A stretch of 64,000 nt of DNA from Lachnospiraceae bacterium (GCA_902363835.1 CABJBM010000016.1:1-64000), one strand, 5' to 3'. Shown: positions 9,651 through 19,142, counted from the first letter of the stretch. A program made the numbers and translations. Notes: generated from the sequence alone by a model not told the origin.

Positions 9651-11054
9651 TTAATTTCCTTGCAACACCATATCTAAAACTTCTGCCAGAGGTTCCATGG
9701 CGTTTAATGCTTCCTGGTATGTATTGGTCTGAGCACCCACTTCAATCAGGGAAGATCTTGCTCTTAAATGCTGGTTATAACGGAGCCCTTTTATGTAGAT
9801 TTTCCGGGTCAGATTAGGAAAATAGGCCGCCGCATCCAGCTGCATCTGGAAACTGAATGCAAGATTCTGCTCCCTGTAAGGGTTTGGAAGATATTCAATC
9901 GGCCCTTTCGGCGTCTGGCTGATTCCGTTGAAAAACATAATGGGAGCCGTGGGCTTTCCATTGACCTGGTTCACCATATGCAGATTCTCATTTACCCCAT
10001 CCCGGTGGACATCCAGTACCACCTCGATAGAGGGGTTCTGCTGAAGGATGCCGGTAATGCCATCCAGGGCATAAGTATATGCTTTGTTTCTGTCCAGTTT
10101 TCCATTCTGTAAATCATAAACCGAAGTATCATGGATCACATTATAGCCTTTAGCAGTCAAAAGCTCCGTAAGATAACTTCCTATCCCCACCACCGTGGCA
10201 TTGGGATTATTGGGTCCGTGATCTGCAAATTCCTCCTGGGAATGAGTATGGTAAATGAGGATCTGTGGTTTGTCATTTCCTCCTTCCAGGGTAAAATCCT
10301 GGGAAAGGAAGTCATCTGCCTTCATGAGATCCCTGCCCGCTGTTGTAGAGGTATGGACGCTGTAAAAGTGTTTTATGAGAAAATCATAATCAGCCAGCTG
10401 CTCTTTGCGGTACAGGGTCCCTGATATTGGCCATACATTACTCACCGCACAGGTCATGGCAGGGTCCTTATCCCCAATCCGGTCATTCCCTTTTTCAGCT
10501 GCTGCCGTCTGGTTCGATTCAGCCGCCTGATTCTGTTCCGTCCCTCCGTTGGCTGCAGTTTCCCCGCCTTCATCCGTCTGTGCTTTATGAGTGACCGCAT
10601 TGACGCTTCCATCCTCTCCGCTTTCCTCTCCGCCGTCATACAGAAGAAAACTGTGTTCCTCATAAAATCTCCCGCTTTCCAGATATCCCTCATAGGCCGG
10701 ATCAATATCCCCATAATCCGTTTCCGTCTTTCCGCTGCTGCCCGCATAGCGGTAAAGAGGGGATTGGCTGAAAAGGAAATCGCAGAGAACGTTTATAATG
10801 GATTTTTCATGGGCCCCTGACAGACTGCCGTTCTGGCTGTTCTCTTCCCATGCCGCGGCCGGGTACTGGTGCTTCCAGATATAGGAAGCCCCAAGGCCGG
10901 CCCCTTCTTTTGCCCAATTTTCTGCTTTATGAAAATCCGCCTTTTTTCCGGCTTCGGTAACTTCCTTTACACTAAGAAGAACGGCCAGAACAAGGCTTAC
11001 TGCAATCATCATTTTTTTAATAAACCAGTTAATTCCCTTGTCTTTCTGCTTCAT
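9651..11054 (-). CDS. spoIIP: Stage II sporulation protein P (SpoIIP)
   Basis: About 467 residues: an N-terminal transmembrane anchor (KKMMIAVSLVLAVLLSV), a low-complexity linker rich in E, G, A and N (about 140-200), then the SpoIIP amidase/endopeptidase domain with the zinc-binding signatures YHTHSQEEF and DVHRDGV. With SpoIID and SpoIIM it degrades septal peptidoglycan so that the mother-cell membrane can engulf the forespore. The start at 11054 has AGGAAGG five bases upstream; an ATG nine codons earlier has a poor site. It follows gpr by 56 bases, as in other clostridia. The linker makes it longer than the Bacillus protein. Confidence 0.92.
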   Translation of the reverse strand: MKQKDKGINWFIKKMMIAVSLVLAVLLSVKEVTEAGKKADFHKAENWAKEGAGLGASYIWKHQYPAAAWEENSQNGSLSGAHEKSIINVLCDFLFSQSPLYRYAGSSGKTETDYGDIDPAYEGYLESGRFYEEHSFLLYDGGEESGEDGSVNAVTHKAQTDEGGETAANGGTEQNQAAESNQTAAAEKGNDRIGDKDPAMTCAVSNVWPISGTLYRKEQLADYDFLIKHFYSVHTSTTAGRDLMKADDFLSQDFTLEGGNDKPQILIYHTHSQEEFADHGPNNPNATVVGIGSYLTELLTAKGYNVIHDTSVYDLQNGKLDRNKAYTYALDGITGILQQNPSIEVVLDVHRDGVNENLHMVNQVNGKPTAPIMFFNGISQTPKGPIEYLPNPYREQNLAFSFQMQLDAAAYFPNLTRKIYIKGLRYNQHLRARSSLIEVGAQTNTYQEALNAMEPLAEVLDMVLQGN

Positions 11055-11110
11055 AACCGCCTTCCTGCATAAATTGTTCATAATATCCTATGCAGAATGC
11101 CTGTCATTTA

Positions 11111-12088
11111 CTACGAATCTTCCTGTCCCAAAAATGCCAGATGGATTCCTTCTGAGATGGTAAAGCTCAGTTCCTTTACGGTTTCATCAATATCAGGAGG
11201 GGTCACATACATGGGTCCGAACTCCGGTTCCAGCAATTCCCGGATAAGATCATACTGTTCATCCGAGTTCAGTTTTCCGACGAAATCTCCCATTCCCTTT
11301 GTTTCCATGCTTTTTGAAAGGGCGCCTATCATAGCGGAAACCGTATCATGAACAATGGCTGCCGCCCCTACAACCGTAGGAACTCCAATGGCCATGACCG
11401 GAACTCCAAGGCTTTCCTTGGTAAGGCTGTGCCTGTGATTGCCCACTCCTGATCCTGGGTGGATCCCTGTATCCGTAAGCTGAATGGTTGTTCCCAGGCG
11501 CTTTACGCTTCTGGCCGCCAGTGCATCAATGGCAATGATGAGATCAGGATCTGTTTCTTTTATAATTCCCTTTAAAATCTCAGCACTTTCCATTCCTGTC
11601 TGGGCCATTACCCCTGGAATAATTCCGCTGATCGTGGGCATGCTCCTTCCCTTCCAGAAATCCTCCCCGTACTGGACTTTCAAATGCCTTGTTACCTGCA
11701 AATTTTTAAGGACTCTGGGTCCAAGAGAATCCGGGGTTACGGAAGAATTGCCAAGCCCTGCCACAAGCACATGAAATTCCGGTTTCCTGTAATTTTTCCC
11801 CGCAAGAAGACGTTCGATCTGGTTTGCCAGCTCTTCCGAAACCTCCCTGTGATAATCCTCGTCTTTCATGGAAAGCTCATCGGCTTCCAGGGTGATATAG
11901 GTTCCAATGGGTTTTCCCATGGCCTTTTCACCTTTTTTGTCAAGAATCTTAACTTCGGTCATTTTTATATGGCTGTCTGCACGGTGCCATTCCCGCAGGG
12001 ATACTCCCGATATTTCGCCGCCGTCGCCTGGGAAGCTTTCTCTTTCTTCTACTGCAAGATCTGTACGAACTGTAAATGTGTTTTCCAT
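11111..12088 (-). CDS. gpr: Germination protease Gpr (spore protease)
   Basis: A 325-residue aspartic-type protease of the GPR family (peptidase A25). It is made as a zymogen in the forespore and degrades small acid-soluble proteins on germination. The near-N-terminal TVRTDLAVEERE holds the prosequence region; the core has VAGLGNSSVTPDSLGP and IDALAARS, the conserved GPR blocks. ATG 12088 is preferred because AGGAAAGG lies upstream with good spacing; a GTG three codons earlier would be too close to that site. Its Shine-Dalgarno region lies inside a short repeated palindrome (12101-12190). First gene of the gpr-spoIIP-lepA-hemW block. Confidence 0.93.
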   Translation of the reverse strand: MENTFTVRTDLAVEERESFPGDGGEISGVSLREWHRADSHIKMTEVKILDKKGEKAMGKPIGTYITLEADELSMKDEDYHREVSEELANQIERLLAGKNYRKPEFHVLVAGLGNSSVTPDSLGPRVLKNLQVTRHLKVQYGEDFWKGRSMPTISGIIPGVMAQTGMESAEILKGIIKETDPDLIIAIDALAARSVKRLGTTIQLTDTGIHPGSGVGNHRHSLTKESLGVPVMAIGVPTVVGAAAIVHDTVSAMIGALSKSMETKGMGDFVGKLNSDEQYDLIRELLEPEFGPMYVTPPDIDETVKELSFTISEGIHLAFLGQEDS

Positions 12089-12100
12089 TTTTTCCACCTT

Positions 12101-12190
12101 TCCTCTTTATTGCCCATGTTCTTTGGGCATGAAGGTATGCCTCTTGGCGTTCCTCTTTATTGCCCATGTTCTTTTGAACATAAAGGTATG
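12101..12190 (-). repeat. Tandem pair of 40-base palindromic leader repeats upstream of gpr
   Basis: Two copies (12101-12140 and 12151-12190, period 50) share TCCTCTTTATTGCCCATGTT and a nearby AAGGTATGC. Copy one has the dyad TGCCCA...TGGGCA; copy two has diverged there, to CCATGTTC...GAACAT. Read on the minus strand each unit is a hairpin followed by AAAGAGGA, so copy one supplies part of the gpr ribosome site. A related unit lies upstream of pgk at 54691-54733. Confidence 0.65.
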
Positions 12191-12248
12191 CTTATAAGAC
12201 TTTCCAGCATTTCTAAGGTATTTTCTGCAAAAATACGGGAATTATGTA

Positions 12249-12277
12249 TTGACATATGCGTCGAAATTCGTTAGAAT
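12249..12277 (+). promoter_or_regulatory. Sigma-A promoter of rpsT
   Basis: A perfect -35 TTGACA (12249-12254), a 17-base spacer and -10 TAGAAT (12272-12277). Predicted start near 12284 gives a leader of about 85 bases before the TTG at 12368. Confidence 0.85.
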
Positions 12278-12367
12278 ACAAAGGTATGTTTACATTGAAC
12301 TGTCCGTGTCCAGGCTTTGATGCAAAACAAAGAATAATCATATATCATTTTATTGGAGGTGTACCGA

Positions 12368-12631
12368 TTGGCTAACATTAAATCTGCAAAAAAGAGAATT
12401 TTAGTAAACGAAACAAAAGCTGCAAGAAACAAAGCGATCAGATCCAAAGTGAAAACATCTATCAAGAAGGTAGAGGCTGCTATCGTTGCCGGTGACAAGG
12501 CTGCTGCACAGGTAACTTTAACAAACGCTATCGCAGAGATCGATAAGGCTGCTACTAAGGGCGTATATCATAAGAATACCGCTTCCAGAAAAGTATCCAG
12601 AATCTCTAAAGCTGTAAACACAATGGCTTAA
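12368..12631 (+). CDS. rpsT: 30S ribosomal protein S20
   Basis: An 87-residue basic protein (MANIKSAKKRI..., then RNKAIRSKVKT and YHKNTASRKVSRISKAV), matching S20 in length and sequence. S20 binds 16S rRNA helices h9 and h44 early in small-subunit assembly. The start is TTG at 12368, eight bases after GGAGG. An in-frame TTG five codons upstream overlaps that site and would add a non-conserved MEVYR. It is transcribed alone and divergently from gpr, with a consensus promoter upstream and a terminator right after the stop. Confidence 0.96.
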   Translation: MANIKSAKKRILVNETKAARNKAIRSKVKTSIKKVEAAIVAGDKAAAQVTLTNAIAEIDKAATKGVYHKNTASRKVSRISKAVNTMA

Positions 12632-12650
12632 TTCATAGAACAGACTTTTT

Positions 12651-12687
12651 ATCCCATTCAGACTAACCCGCCGAGTGGGATTTTTTA
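12651..12687 (+). terminator. rpsT intrinsic terminator
   Basis: An 8-bp stem ATCCCATT...AGTGGGAT (one G-U) is followed by TTTTTT, 20 bases after the rpsT stop. Confidence 0.85.
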
Positions 12688-12696
12688 TACGGTTTT

Positions 12697-12744
12697 AAGG
12701 CTTTTGCAGAATGGTTTCACACAGAACCATTCTGCAAAAGCCTT
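12697..12744 (+). terminator. Perfect 20-bp stem-loop, second terminator after rpsT
   Basis: AAGGCTTTTGCAGAATGGTT (12697-12716) is the exact reverse complement of 12725-12744, with an 8-base loop, followed by TTTTTATT on the plus strand. It sits between the convergent rpsT and GH13 genes. The minus-strand side has no T tract, so as a simple terminator it serves rpsT; the stem could also protect the 3' end of the minus-strand operon RNA. Confidence 0.7.
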
Positions 12745-12766
12745 TTTATTTCATAAGGATATAAAA

Positions 12767-14425
12767 CTATTGATAGATCACCAGTGCTTCATAAGGCTTC
12801 AGCTCTCCGCTTTTTCTTTCCTCTGCCTCATAATTGCTGATCAAAACTGTTCCTGATTCAAATTCCTCCGGAATGCTGAACTTTACCGCCTGGCCGCTGA
12901 AGCTGCATACTACCAGAAGCTTCCGGCCTCCCAAGGTCCTTACATAAGCATAAATATCAGGATCATAGGGAAGCAGAAGATCATAACTTCCGTAAACAAT
13001 GATCTCATGCTCATGGCGAAGAGAGATCAATTTTTTATAATAATGGAACACAGAATCCTCCCGTCCCATCTGTTCTTTGGCATTGATCTTTTCGTAATTT
13101 GGATTTACCATGATCCACGGGGCAGCTTCAGAAAACCCGGCATAGGCGCTTGTATCCCACTGCATAGGTGTCCTTGCATTGTCCCGGCTCTTGTACCTTA
13201 TATACTTCATCATTTCCTCTTGGGTAAAAATTCCTTTTCCTGTCAGCTCATGGTAGGCATTTATGCTGTCCAGATCCCGAAAATCATCAATGGTTTCAAA
13301 GGGAACATTAGTCATGCCCAGTTCCTCTCCCTGATACACATAGGGCGTCCCCTGCATCATATGGAGGCAGGTGGCAAGCATCTTGGCTGAACGTTCCCTG
13401 TATTCCTCACAGTCACTGCCAAAACGGGAAACAACTCTGGGCTGGTCATGGTTTTCCCAGAACAGGCTGTTCCAGGCAATTCCCTCAAGCCCTTTCTGCC
13501 ATTTTGTCATAATCGCCTTAAGGTCCGGAAGGTGCATCTTCTTATCCGTCCATTTGTTGTCAGGATCTCCATCCACATCCATATGCTCAAACTGGAAGAC
13601 CATGTTAAGCTCATTTCCATCAGAGGATGCATACCTGCCGGCTTCCTCAAGAGTCACGCCGGAGCACTCTCCTACTGTCATAATATCATAACCGGATAAA
13701 ACCTCCCGGTTCATTTCCTGCAGATATTCATGAACCCTGGGACCGTTGGCTGAAACATTAAAGCTGGCATACCCATTGATCATGGCCGGACCGTCAGGAA
13801 GTCCTTCCTGTTTGGAAATCAGACTGATCACATCCATTCGGAACCCGTCAATGCCTTTATCCAGCCACCATTTCATCATATCATATACTTCTGTCCGCAC
13901 CTTTTCGTTATCCCAGTTTAAGTCCGGCTGTTTTTCAGAAAAAAGATGAAGGAAATACTGGTTTGTTTTCTCATCATATTTCCATGCAGGTCCGGAAAAG
14001 CAGGATCCCCAGTTATTGGGCTCTTTTCCGCCCTTTCCATCTCTCCATATGTAATAATCCCGGTAAGGATTATCCTTTGATTTTCTGCTTTCCACAAACC
14101 ATGAATGCTCATCTGAGGTGTGGTTTACCACAAGATCCATAACCAGTTTGATTCCCCGTTTATGAACCTCTTTTAAAAGCCTGTCAAACTCCTCCATTGT
14201 TCCAAATTCCTGCATAATTTTGCGGTAATCGCGGATATCATAGCCATTGTCATCATTTGGAGAATCGTATACAGGGGACAGCCAGACCACATCAATCCCT
14301 AATTCCTTTAAATAGTCCAGCCTGCTGATAATTCCTCCAATATCGCCGATTCCATCTCCATTGCTGTCACAAAAGCTTCTTGGGTAAATCTGGTATACCA
14401 CAGATTCTTTCCACCAATTTTTCAT
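12767..14425 (-). CDS. GH13 (subfamily 31-type) alpha-glucosidase / oligo-1,6-glucosidase
   Basis: A 552-residue cytoplasmic enzyme with the (beta/alpha)8 GH13 fold. Conserved regions: DLVVNHTSDEH, GFRMDV with nucleophile D198, general acid E253 (TVGECSG) and ENHDQPR with D327. The N-terminal WWKESVVYQIYPRSF is typical of oligo-1,6-glucosidases and trehalose-6-phosphate hydrolases. Residue 199 after the nucleophile is Val, which in this subfamily goes with activity on alpha-1,6 linkages (family knowledge); the substrate is therefore inferred as isomaltose-type oligosaccharide. No signal peptide. Last gene of the LacI-controlled operon, 13 bases after the GH63-like gene, so it probably cleaves imported alpha-glucosides not handled by the GH65 phosphorylase. 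Confidence 0.88.
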   Translation of the reverse strand: MKNWWKESVVYQIYPRSFCDSNGDGIGDIGGIISRLDYLKELGIDVVWLSPVYDSPNDDNGYDIRDYRKIMQEFGTMEEFDRLLKEVHKRGIKLVMDLVVNHTSDEHSWFVESRKSKDNPYRDYYIWRDGKGGKEPNNWGSCFSGPAWKYDEKTNQYFLHLFSEKQPDLNWDNEKVRTEVYDMMKWWLDKGIDGFRMDVISLISKQEGLPDGPAMINGYASFNVSANGPRVHEYLQEMNREVLSGYDIMTVGECSGVTLEEAGRYASSDGNELNMVFQFEHMDVDGDPDNKWTDKKMHLPDLKAIMTKWQKGLEGIAWNSLFWENHDQPRVVSRFGSDCEEYRERSAKMLATCLHMMQGTPYVYQGEELGMTNVPFETIDDFRDLDSINAYHELTGKGIFTQEEMMKYIRYKSRDNARTPMQWDTSAYAGFSEAAPWIMVNPNYEKINAKEQMGREDSVFHYYKKLISLRHEHEIIVYGSYDLLLPYDPDIYAYVRTLGGRKLLVVCSFSGQAVKFSIPEEFESGTVLISNYEAEERKSGELKPYEALVIYQ

Positions 14426-14438
14426 AGTCTTTCCCTTT

Positions 14439-16157
14439 CTAATCTAATAAATAGTCACGAAGCAGAATAAGAAACACACTGGCCGTCCAGGTAAAACCGT
14501 GATCCCGGAGGCCCCGCCCGTCAAGTGCACTGTAATTTTCATAAAATCCCTTTTCCGCACAAACTCTGCAGAAACGTTCCGCATAAAAACGCGCCTCTTC
14601 TCCTTTGCCGCACTGTCTTAAGGCATCTATTAAAATCATGTCAGCGGAAGGCCAGACAGCTCCCCGCCAGTAGCCGTCTTCCTCAAACAGAGGACTGTCA
14701 AGCGGCTCTGAAGCAAATCCCCAGGAACCGGCCAGATGGCCTTTCTTTAAAAGCCCTGAAAGCAGATTTTCCCGAAGCTTCTTTGGCAGGCGCTCTCCAA
14801 GGATCAGGGGAAGATACAGAATCAGGGAATCAGAAGGCACCACTTCCATCTCAGGAACCTTCACCGCCTCAAAGCGGTCATCTTTTACAAAATAGGCCAG
14901 CAGCTTAGAAAGTAAGTCCTCCCCCTTTTCCTTCCATTTTTCAGCCTCTGACAGCAGCCCCAGCTGCCTTGCCGTATGTTCCAGAAACTCCATTTGCAAT
15001 ACCAGCCAGGCCGATAAATCCGGTGACTGGACCGGAAGGCCCAGCCGGAAAACAGTTGCATTGTCCCAGCCGGAATCATTGCCATGCTGGTAGGTGGGAA
15101 TGCCGTTTTCCTCCATACGGTAGGTCAGCCACCAGTCTGTAAAGGCGGCGGTGGAACGGTACAGCCTCTCCTTTACCTCCCTGCCCGGATCATGGATCCG
15201 GAACATTTTCTCCAGAATAAATCCCTGAACCGGAGGCTTTACAAAGGCGCGTATGATCTTTCTTGCCTGGTAAGCATCGGGATATGCGCCAAACTCATCC
15301 TGCTGGTCCGCCATGGCTAAAAACTGGCCGTATGCCAGCTCCGGATGGGACGAAACAAGGGCAAGGCCATTAAAGGCATAATCCCAGCTCCATACCAGAT
15401 TCATCCAGTTCTTTGTCATGACCATTACCGGTCTTTTAATATACCCGGAAGGACGGAGTACGGAATGCCATAAAACATAGGCTGCTTCCCTTACGGCTTT
15501 TTCATAAGCGGGATCTGACTTTTTAAGACCTTTCACGATCCCTGCCTCAAACTCCTCATATTCCTCTTTTACCGCCTGACGGCATGACTCATAACTTGCA
15601 TACTCTTTTCTTTGGGGGCTTAAACCTGTAAGCGTGACTGTAACCAGCAGCTCCCCCTGTTCCGGGCTTAGAAAAAGCCCTGTTCTGCTGCTTCCAAATC
15701 CATTGTCCGGACAGGAGGATTGATTCTTTGCCTTTCCTTTTTGCAGGGATACTTGGAGTGCCATATCATCTCCCGCTATTTCAAAGTTTCCATCCATGTG
15801 TCCCATGACCCTGTCATAGGATCCCACTTTTGTCTTGGTAATCAAAACGGGACTATTGGCTTTTAAGAGAAACGTGTCCTCATCACCAAAACATATGGAA
15901 TATCCACCTGTTTTAGAAGTTACGTTCAATTCCCAGGGGGACATGGAAACCGAAATTTTTTCTTCCGGCTTTCCCTCATCATCGATCAGTATGATGGGAT
16001 AGGTCTCCTGTTGGGAAAATGCGCCGTAAAGTACCCGCACCCCAATGTGGCTGTCAAACTCCTTTGTGCCATCCTGAGGATAGGAAAACGCCAGATAAGA
16101 GCCGTACCTGCTAAAAGGTACGGAACGAATATCCAGTTCCATGCTGCGTTCCTCCAT
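14439..16157 (-). CDS. GH63-like / trehalase-like (alpha/alpha)6 glycosidase
   Basis: A 572-residue protein without signal peptide. The N-terminal third is beta-rich; the rest looks like an (alpha/alpha)6 barrel of the GH63/GH37 type, with WSWDYAFNGLAL, HGNDSGWDNATVF, DLSAWLVLQMEFLE and YWRGAVWPSADM. Related bacterial proteins include mannosyl- and glucosylglycerate hydrolases and other exo-alpha-glucosidases. The Asp of WSWDYAF and acidic residues near the C-terminus are catalytic candidates, but I cannot assign them firmly. AGGAGGGAGG precedes the ATG and the gene starts 12 bases after the GH65 fusion gene. In the operon it probably trims a glucoside, but the linkage cannot be read from sequence. 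Confidence 0.7.
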   Translation of the reverse strand: MEERSMELDIRSVPFSRYGSYLAFSYPQDGTKEFDSHIGVRVLYGAFSQQETYPIILIDDEGKPEEKISVSMSPWELNVTSKTGGYSICFGDEDTFLLKANSPVLITKTKVGSYDRVMGHMDGNFEIAGDDMALQVSLQKGKAKNQSSCPDNGFGSSRTGLFLSPEQGELLVTVTLTGLSPQRKEYASYESCRQAVKEEYEEFEAGIVKGLKKSDPAYEKAVREAAYVLWHSVLRPSGYIKRPVMVMTKNWMNLVWSWDYAFNGLALVSSHPELAYGQFLAMADQQDEFGAYPDAYQARKIIRAFVKPPVQGFILEKMFRIHDPGREVKERLYRSTAAFTDWWLTYRMEENGIPTYQHGNDSGWDNATVFRLGLPVQSPDLSAWLVLQMEFLEHTARQLGLLSEAEKWKEKGEDLLSKLLAYFVKDDRFEAVKVPEMEVVPSDSLILYLPLILGERLPKKLRENLLSGLLKKGHLAGSWGFASEPLDSPLFEEDGYWRGAVWPSADMILIDALRQCGKGEEARFYAERFCRVCAEKGFYENYSALDGRGLRDHGFTWTASVFLILLRDYLLD

Positions 16158-16169
16158 CTACCTCCCTCC

Positions 16170-19142
16170 TTATCCAACGATTTCCAGTAACTGGCTGAAG
16201 GCTGACAGCTTATAATCAGCCAATGAAGACTTCACCGCATCTCCAACTGCCGCACAATCCATGTTTCCTGATTTTGCGGCCTCAAGCCCTGCCTCGGCAT
16301 CTTCTACTACAAGGCAGCTTTCCGCCTTGCATTTCACCATGGAGGCAGCTTTTTGAAATACTTCCGGATGAGGCTTTGAATGGGTGATTGTATTTCCATC
16401 GGAAACAGCATCAAAGAAGTGTTCCAATCCCAGCTGTTTTAAGATCAGTCCCGCATTTTTGCTGGAAGAGCCTATGGCCAGCTTTATCCCCCGTTTTCTA
16501 AGTTCCATTAATGTATTCTTTGTTTCCGCAGATAAATCGGAAGGAGTCATGCCTTCCAGCAGCTTTTGATAACCCTCATTTTTTTTCGTAAGATACATTT
16601 CCTTATCTTCTTCCTTCATGACCTTATCATACCGTTCCAATATGATATCAAAGCTTTCCTTTCGGCTGACTCCCCTCAGCCTGTTATTGATAACTTCATC
16701 AAAATAAATCCCCAGCTCATCTGCCACCTCTTTCCATGCAAGATAGTGGTAATGATCCGTATGACAGATCACTCCATCCAAATCAAAAATAACTGCTTCA
16801 TAGGTTTTCTTTTCCACGTAAACAGATACTTTTGGTTCCACCTTGCTGCTTCTTCCAAATACCACAAGGGTTACCGGACAGCTTCCGTTATTTGCGATTC
16901 TGACGCCTTTCTTTCCCGCTGTAACCGTCAGCTTCTGGCCCTTCCATACCAGGGGAAACTGAAGTTCCTCCCAGGCCTTTGGAAGCTTTGGATTAATCTC
17001 CAGGCTGCCATGGCGGATCCTGACACCTCCAAAGCCCATGATACAGCTTAACCAGATCCCTCCGATGGAAGCACTGTGAATGCCTTCCTCTGATGATTTC
17101 ATATTGGGGCCAAGATCAATGGAGCATGCCGCCTGATGCATCTGGTAGGCCATGTCATCCATTCCATAATCATTAGCTAAAACTGCATGAACACAGCGGC
17201 TTAAGGATGAATCGTGAAGGGTCTTATCTTCATAAAACACAAAATTCTTTCTTTTCGTTTCCAGGGAGAACAGATCCGGCAGTACAAAATCCAGCATGAC
17301 CATATCAGCCTGTTTGGAAACCATCAGTTTTCCCATCTGCTCCATATTGTAATCCTGATGGATTCCCAGGACCTTTCCTGAAGCTTTATAGGGTGCCAGA
17401 TCAATGGGCTCTAAGTTCATGTACTGGTCTGTCTGAGGGACAATGCCGTTTTCATCCGGCACCGGCAAATAGAGTTTTGCCCTCTTTTCCATAAGCTTTT
17501 GTTTTAAATGGCTGAAATGGAACTTCTGGTCCAGCCGGTCTGAAACTTCCTTATTTTCCTTTGGCAAAGCTTCCATAATACGCTCTGCCAGCTCCATATT
17601 ATAATTTGCCATATAATTGGTATAGGCGTTATTGTCCACATGCTCTTTATACTCATCCGGACCGATCACATCAAGGATTTCGTAACAGCCCTTTTTCTCA
17701 TTCCATTCCAGGCGGCTGGCCCAGAAAAGAGCCGTATCCAGTATGATCTCATATCCATACCGGTCCATATACTCCTGATCTCCGGAGACCTGGTAATACT
17801 GCCATACCGCATAAGCAACATCCGCGCTGATATGGTGCTCAATTAAGCCTGTCAGGCACTTTTGCACCTTGCCCGTTACCACATCAGCGCCCAGGTATAA
17901 TGGAGTTACCTCTCCGTCATCGATCCAGGCACACTCCCATGGATACATGGCTCCCTCCCAGCCGTTTTCAGCGGCCTTTTTGCGGGCGCCGTAGAGGTTT
18001 CTGTAGCGGTATTCCAGAAGTGTTCTTGCAGTTTTTGGCTCCGTAAGGGTAAAGTAGGGTAAAATAAACATTTCCGTATCCCAAAAGGAATGGCCCTTAT
18101 AGCCTTCTCCTGTCAGGGCCTTTGCACCGATTCCTACCCGGTTGTCATCCTTTTTCACCATAATATTCAAATGATACTGGGCAAACCGGAGGGAAAGCTG
18201 ATCAAAATCATCATTTCCCCGTATGGTCACCTCATGGTCTTTCCAGAAGTCTTCCCACACCGTTTCAGATTCCGCCAGGAGCCTTTCATATCCTTTTTCA
18301 AACTCAATCCGCAAGCAATCCATTCCGTCTGCTTTCAGCCGTTCAGACATACCGGAGTGTTCTTCTTTTTCATAGGCCAGATCCCTGGAGGAATGAAAAC
18401 AGGATATCTTTTCCATGCGTATGGTTTCACCAGCCTCTGCCGTCATAGACCAGCGCAGATCCATATTTCTTCTTCCCATAATGGGAAGGGGCTTTTCCTT
18501 CCGGTTTATGCGGCAGGCACTGTGAACTGCCGTCAGAACCCGGGACTGGGTCGTTTCTGACAGGAACTGCATGGTAATGCCATCATAGATCCTGCGCCTT
18601 AAATTTTCAAAATGCATGGCTCCATGGTTTGTTACATCCCCATGAATCCCGGTCTCAATCACCAGCTTGGCGCTGCTATCACAGGACAGTTCCAAGTATT
18701 CAGCTGCAATATGTTCATTTTTCAGAGAAACAAACCGTTTAAACAGGGCCGTTACCACTGTCCCTTCCGGGCATTCCCATACAATCTTTCTGGTGGTTTC
18801 ACCGTTTTTAAGGTTCATGACCCGTGAATACTCCATGACTTTTCCTGACTGAAGGTTCAGACGGTATCCGTTCACATAAATGTCCATGGCAGTTACATCC
18901 GGAATATTGGGAAGCTCGGTTACCTCCTCATCTCCCGCTTTATTGAAGGTTCCGGTAATGAAGGTGTTCCTCACCTCTTCCACATACCGCTCCTCCAGAG
19001 CATTTCGCATCCCTATGTAACCATTTCCCTGAGCAAAAATTGCCTCGTATTTTCCCAGGTTCCGGGCATCAAATTCCGTTTCTTCCATCAGCCAGTTTTT
19101 TAAATCTCCCTGGCCCTTTAAAAAATTCATTGTGTTAAACAT
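16170..19142 (-). CDS. Fusion of GH65 glycoside phosphorylase with beta-phosphoglucomutase
   Basis: A 990-residue bifunctional protein. Residues 1 to about 770 are a GH65 inverting alpha-glucoside phosphorylase (maltose, trehalose, kojibiose or nigerose type): N-terminal NGYIGMRNALEERY, general acid E497 in IGPDEYKEHVDNNAYTN, and SASIGGIWLSCIMGFGG. Residues about 775-990 are a HAD-family beta-phosphoglucomutase: nucleophile motif FDLDGVICHTDHYHYLAW, GSSSKNA and SKPHPEVFQKA, then VVEDAEAG. GH65 enzymes release beta-glucose 1-phosphate, and the second domain converts it to glucose 6-phosphate, so the fusion channels the product into glycolysis without ATP. These are usually separate neighbouring genes. 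The reading frame runs through the junction (near 16815) with no stop. Sugar specificity is not assigned. Confidence 0.92.
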   Translation of the reverse strand: MFNTMNFLKGQGDLKNWLMEETEFDARNLGKYEAIFAQGNGYIGMRNALEERYVEEVRNTFITGTFNKAGDEEVTELPNIPDVTAMDIYVNGYRLNLQSGKVMEYSRVMNLKNGETTRKIVWECPEGTVVTALFKRFVSLKNEHIAAEYLELSCDSSAKLVIETGIHGDVTNHGAMHFENLRRRIYDGITMQFLSETTQSRVLTAVHSACRINRKEKPLPIMGRRNMDLRWSMTAEAGETIRMEKISCFHSSRDLAYEKEEHSGMSERLKADGMDCLRIEFEKGYERLLAESETVWEDFWKDHEVTIRGNDDFDQLSLRFAQYHLNIMVKKDDNRVGIGAKALTGEGYKGHSFWDTEMFILPYFTLTEPKTARTLLEYRYRNLYGARKKAAENGWEGAMYPWECAWIDDGEVTPLYLGADVVTGKVQKCLTGLIEHHISADVAYAVWQYYQVSGDQEYMDRYGYEIILDTALFWASRLEWNEKKGCYEILDVIGPDEYKEHVDNNAYTNYMANYNMELAERIMEALPKENKEVSDRLDQKFHFSHLKQKLMEKRAKLYLPVPDENGIVPQTDQYMNLEPIDLAPYKASGKVLGIHQDYNMEQMGKLMVSKQADMVMLDFVLPDLFSLETKRKNFVFYEDKTLHDSSLSRCVHAVLANDYGMDDMAYQMHQAACSIDLGPNMKSSEEGIHSASIGGIWLSCIMGFGGVRIRHGSLEINPKLPKAWEELQFPLVWKGQKLTVTAGKKGVRIANNGSCPVTLVVFGRSSKVEPKVSVYVEKKTYEAVIFDLDGVICHTDHYHYLAWKEVADELGIYFDEVINNRLRGVSRKESFDIILERYDKVMKEEDKEMYLTKKNEGYQKLLEGMTPSDLSAETKNTLMELRKRGIKLAIGSSSKNAGLILKQLGLEHFFDAVSDGNTITHSKPHPEVFQKAASMVKCKAESCLVVEDAEAGLEAAKSGNMDCAAVGDAVKSSLADYKLSAFSQLLEIVG

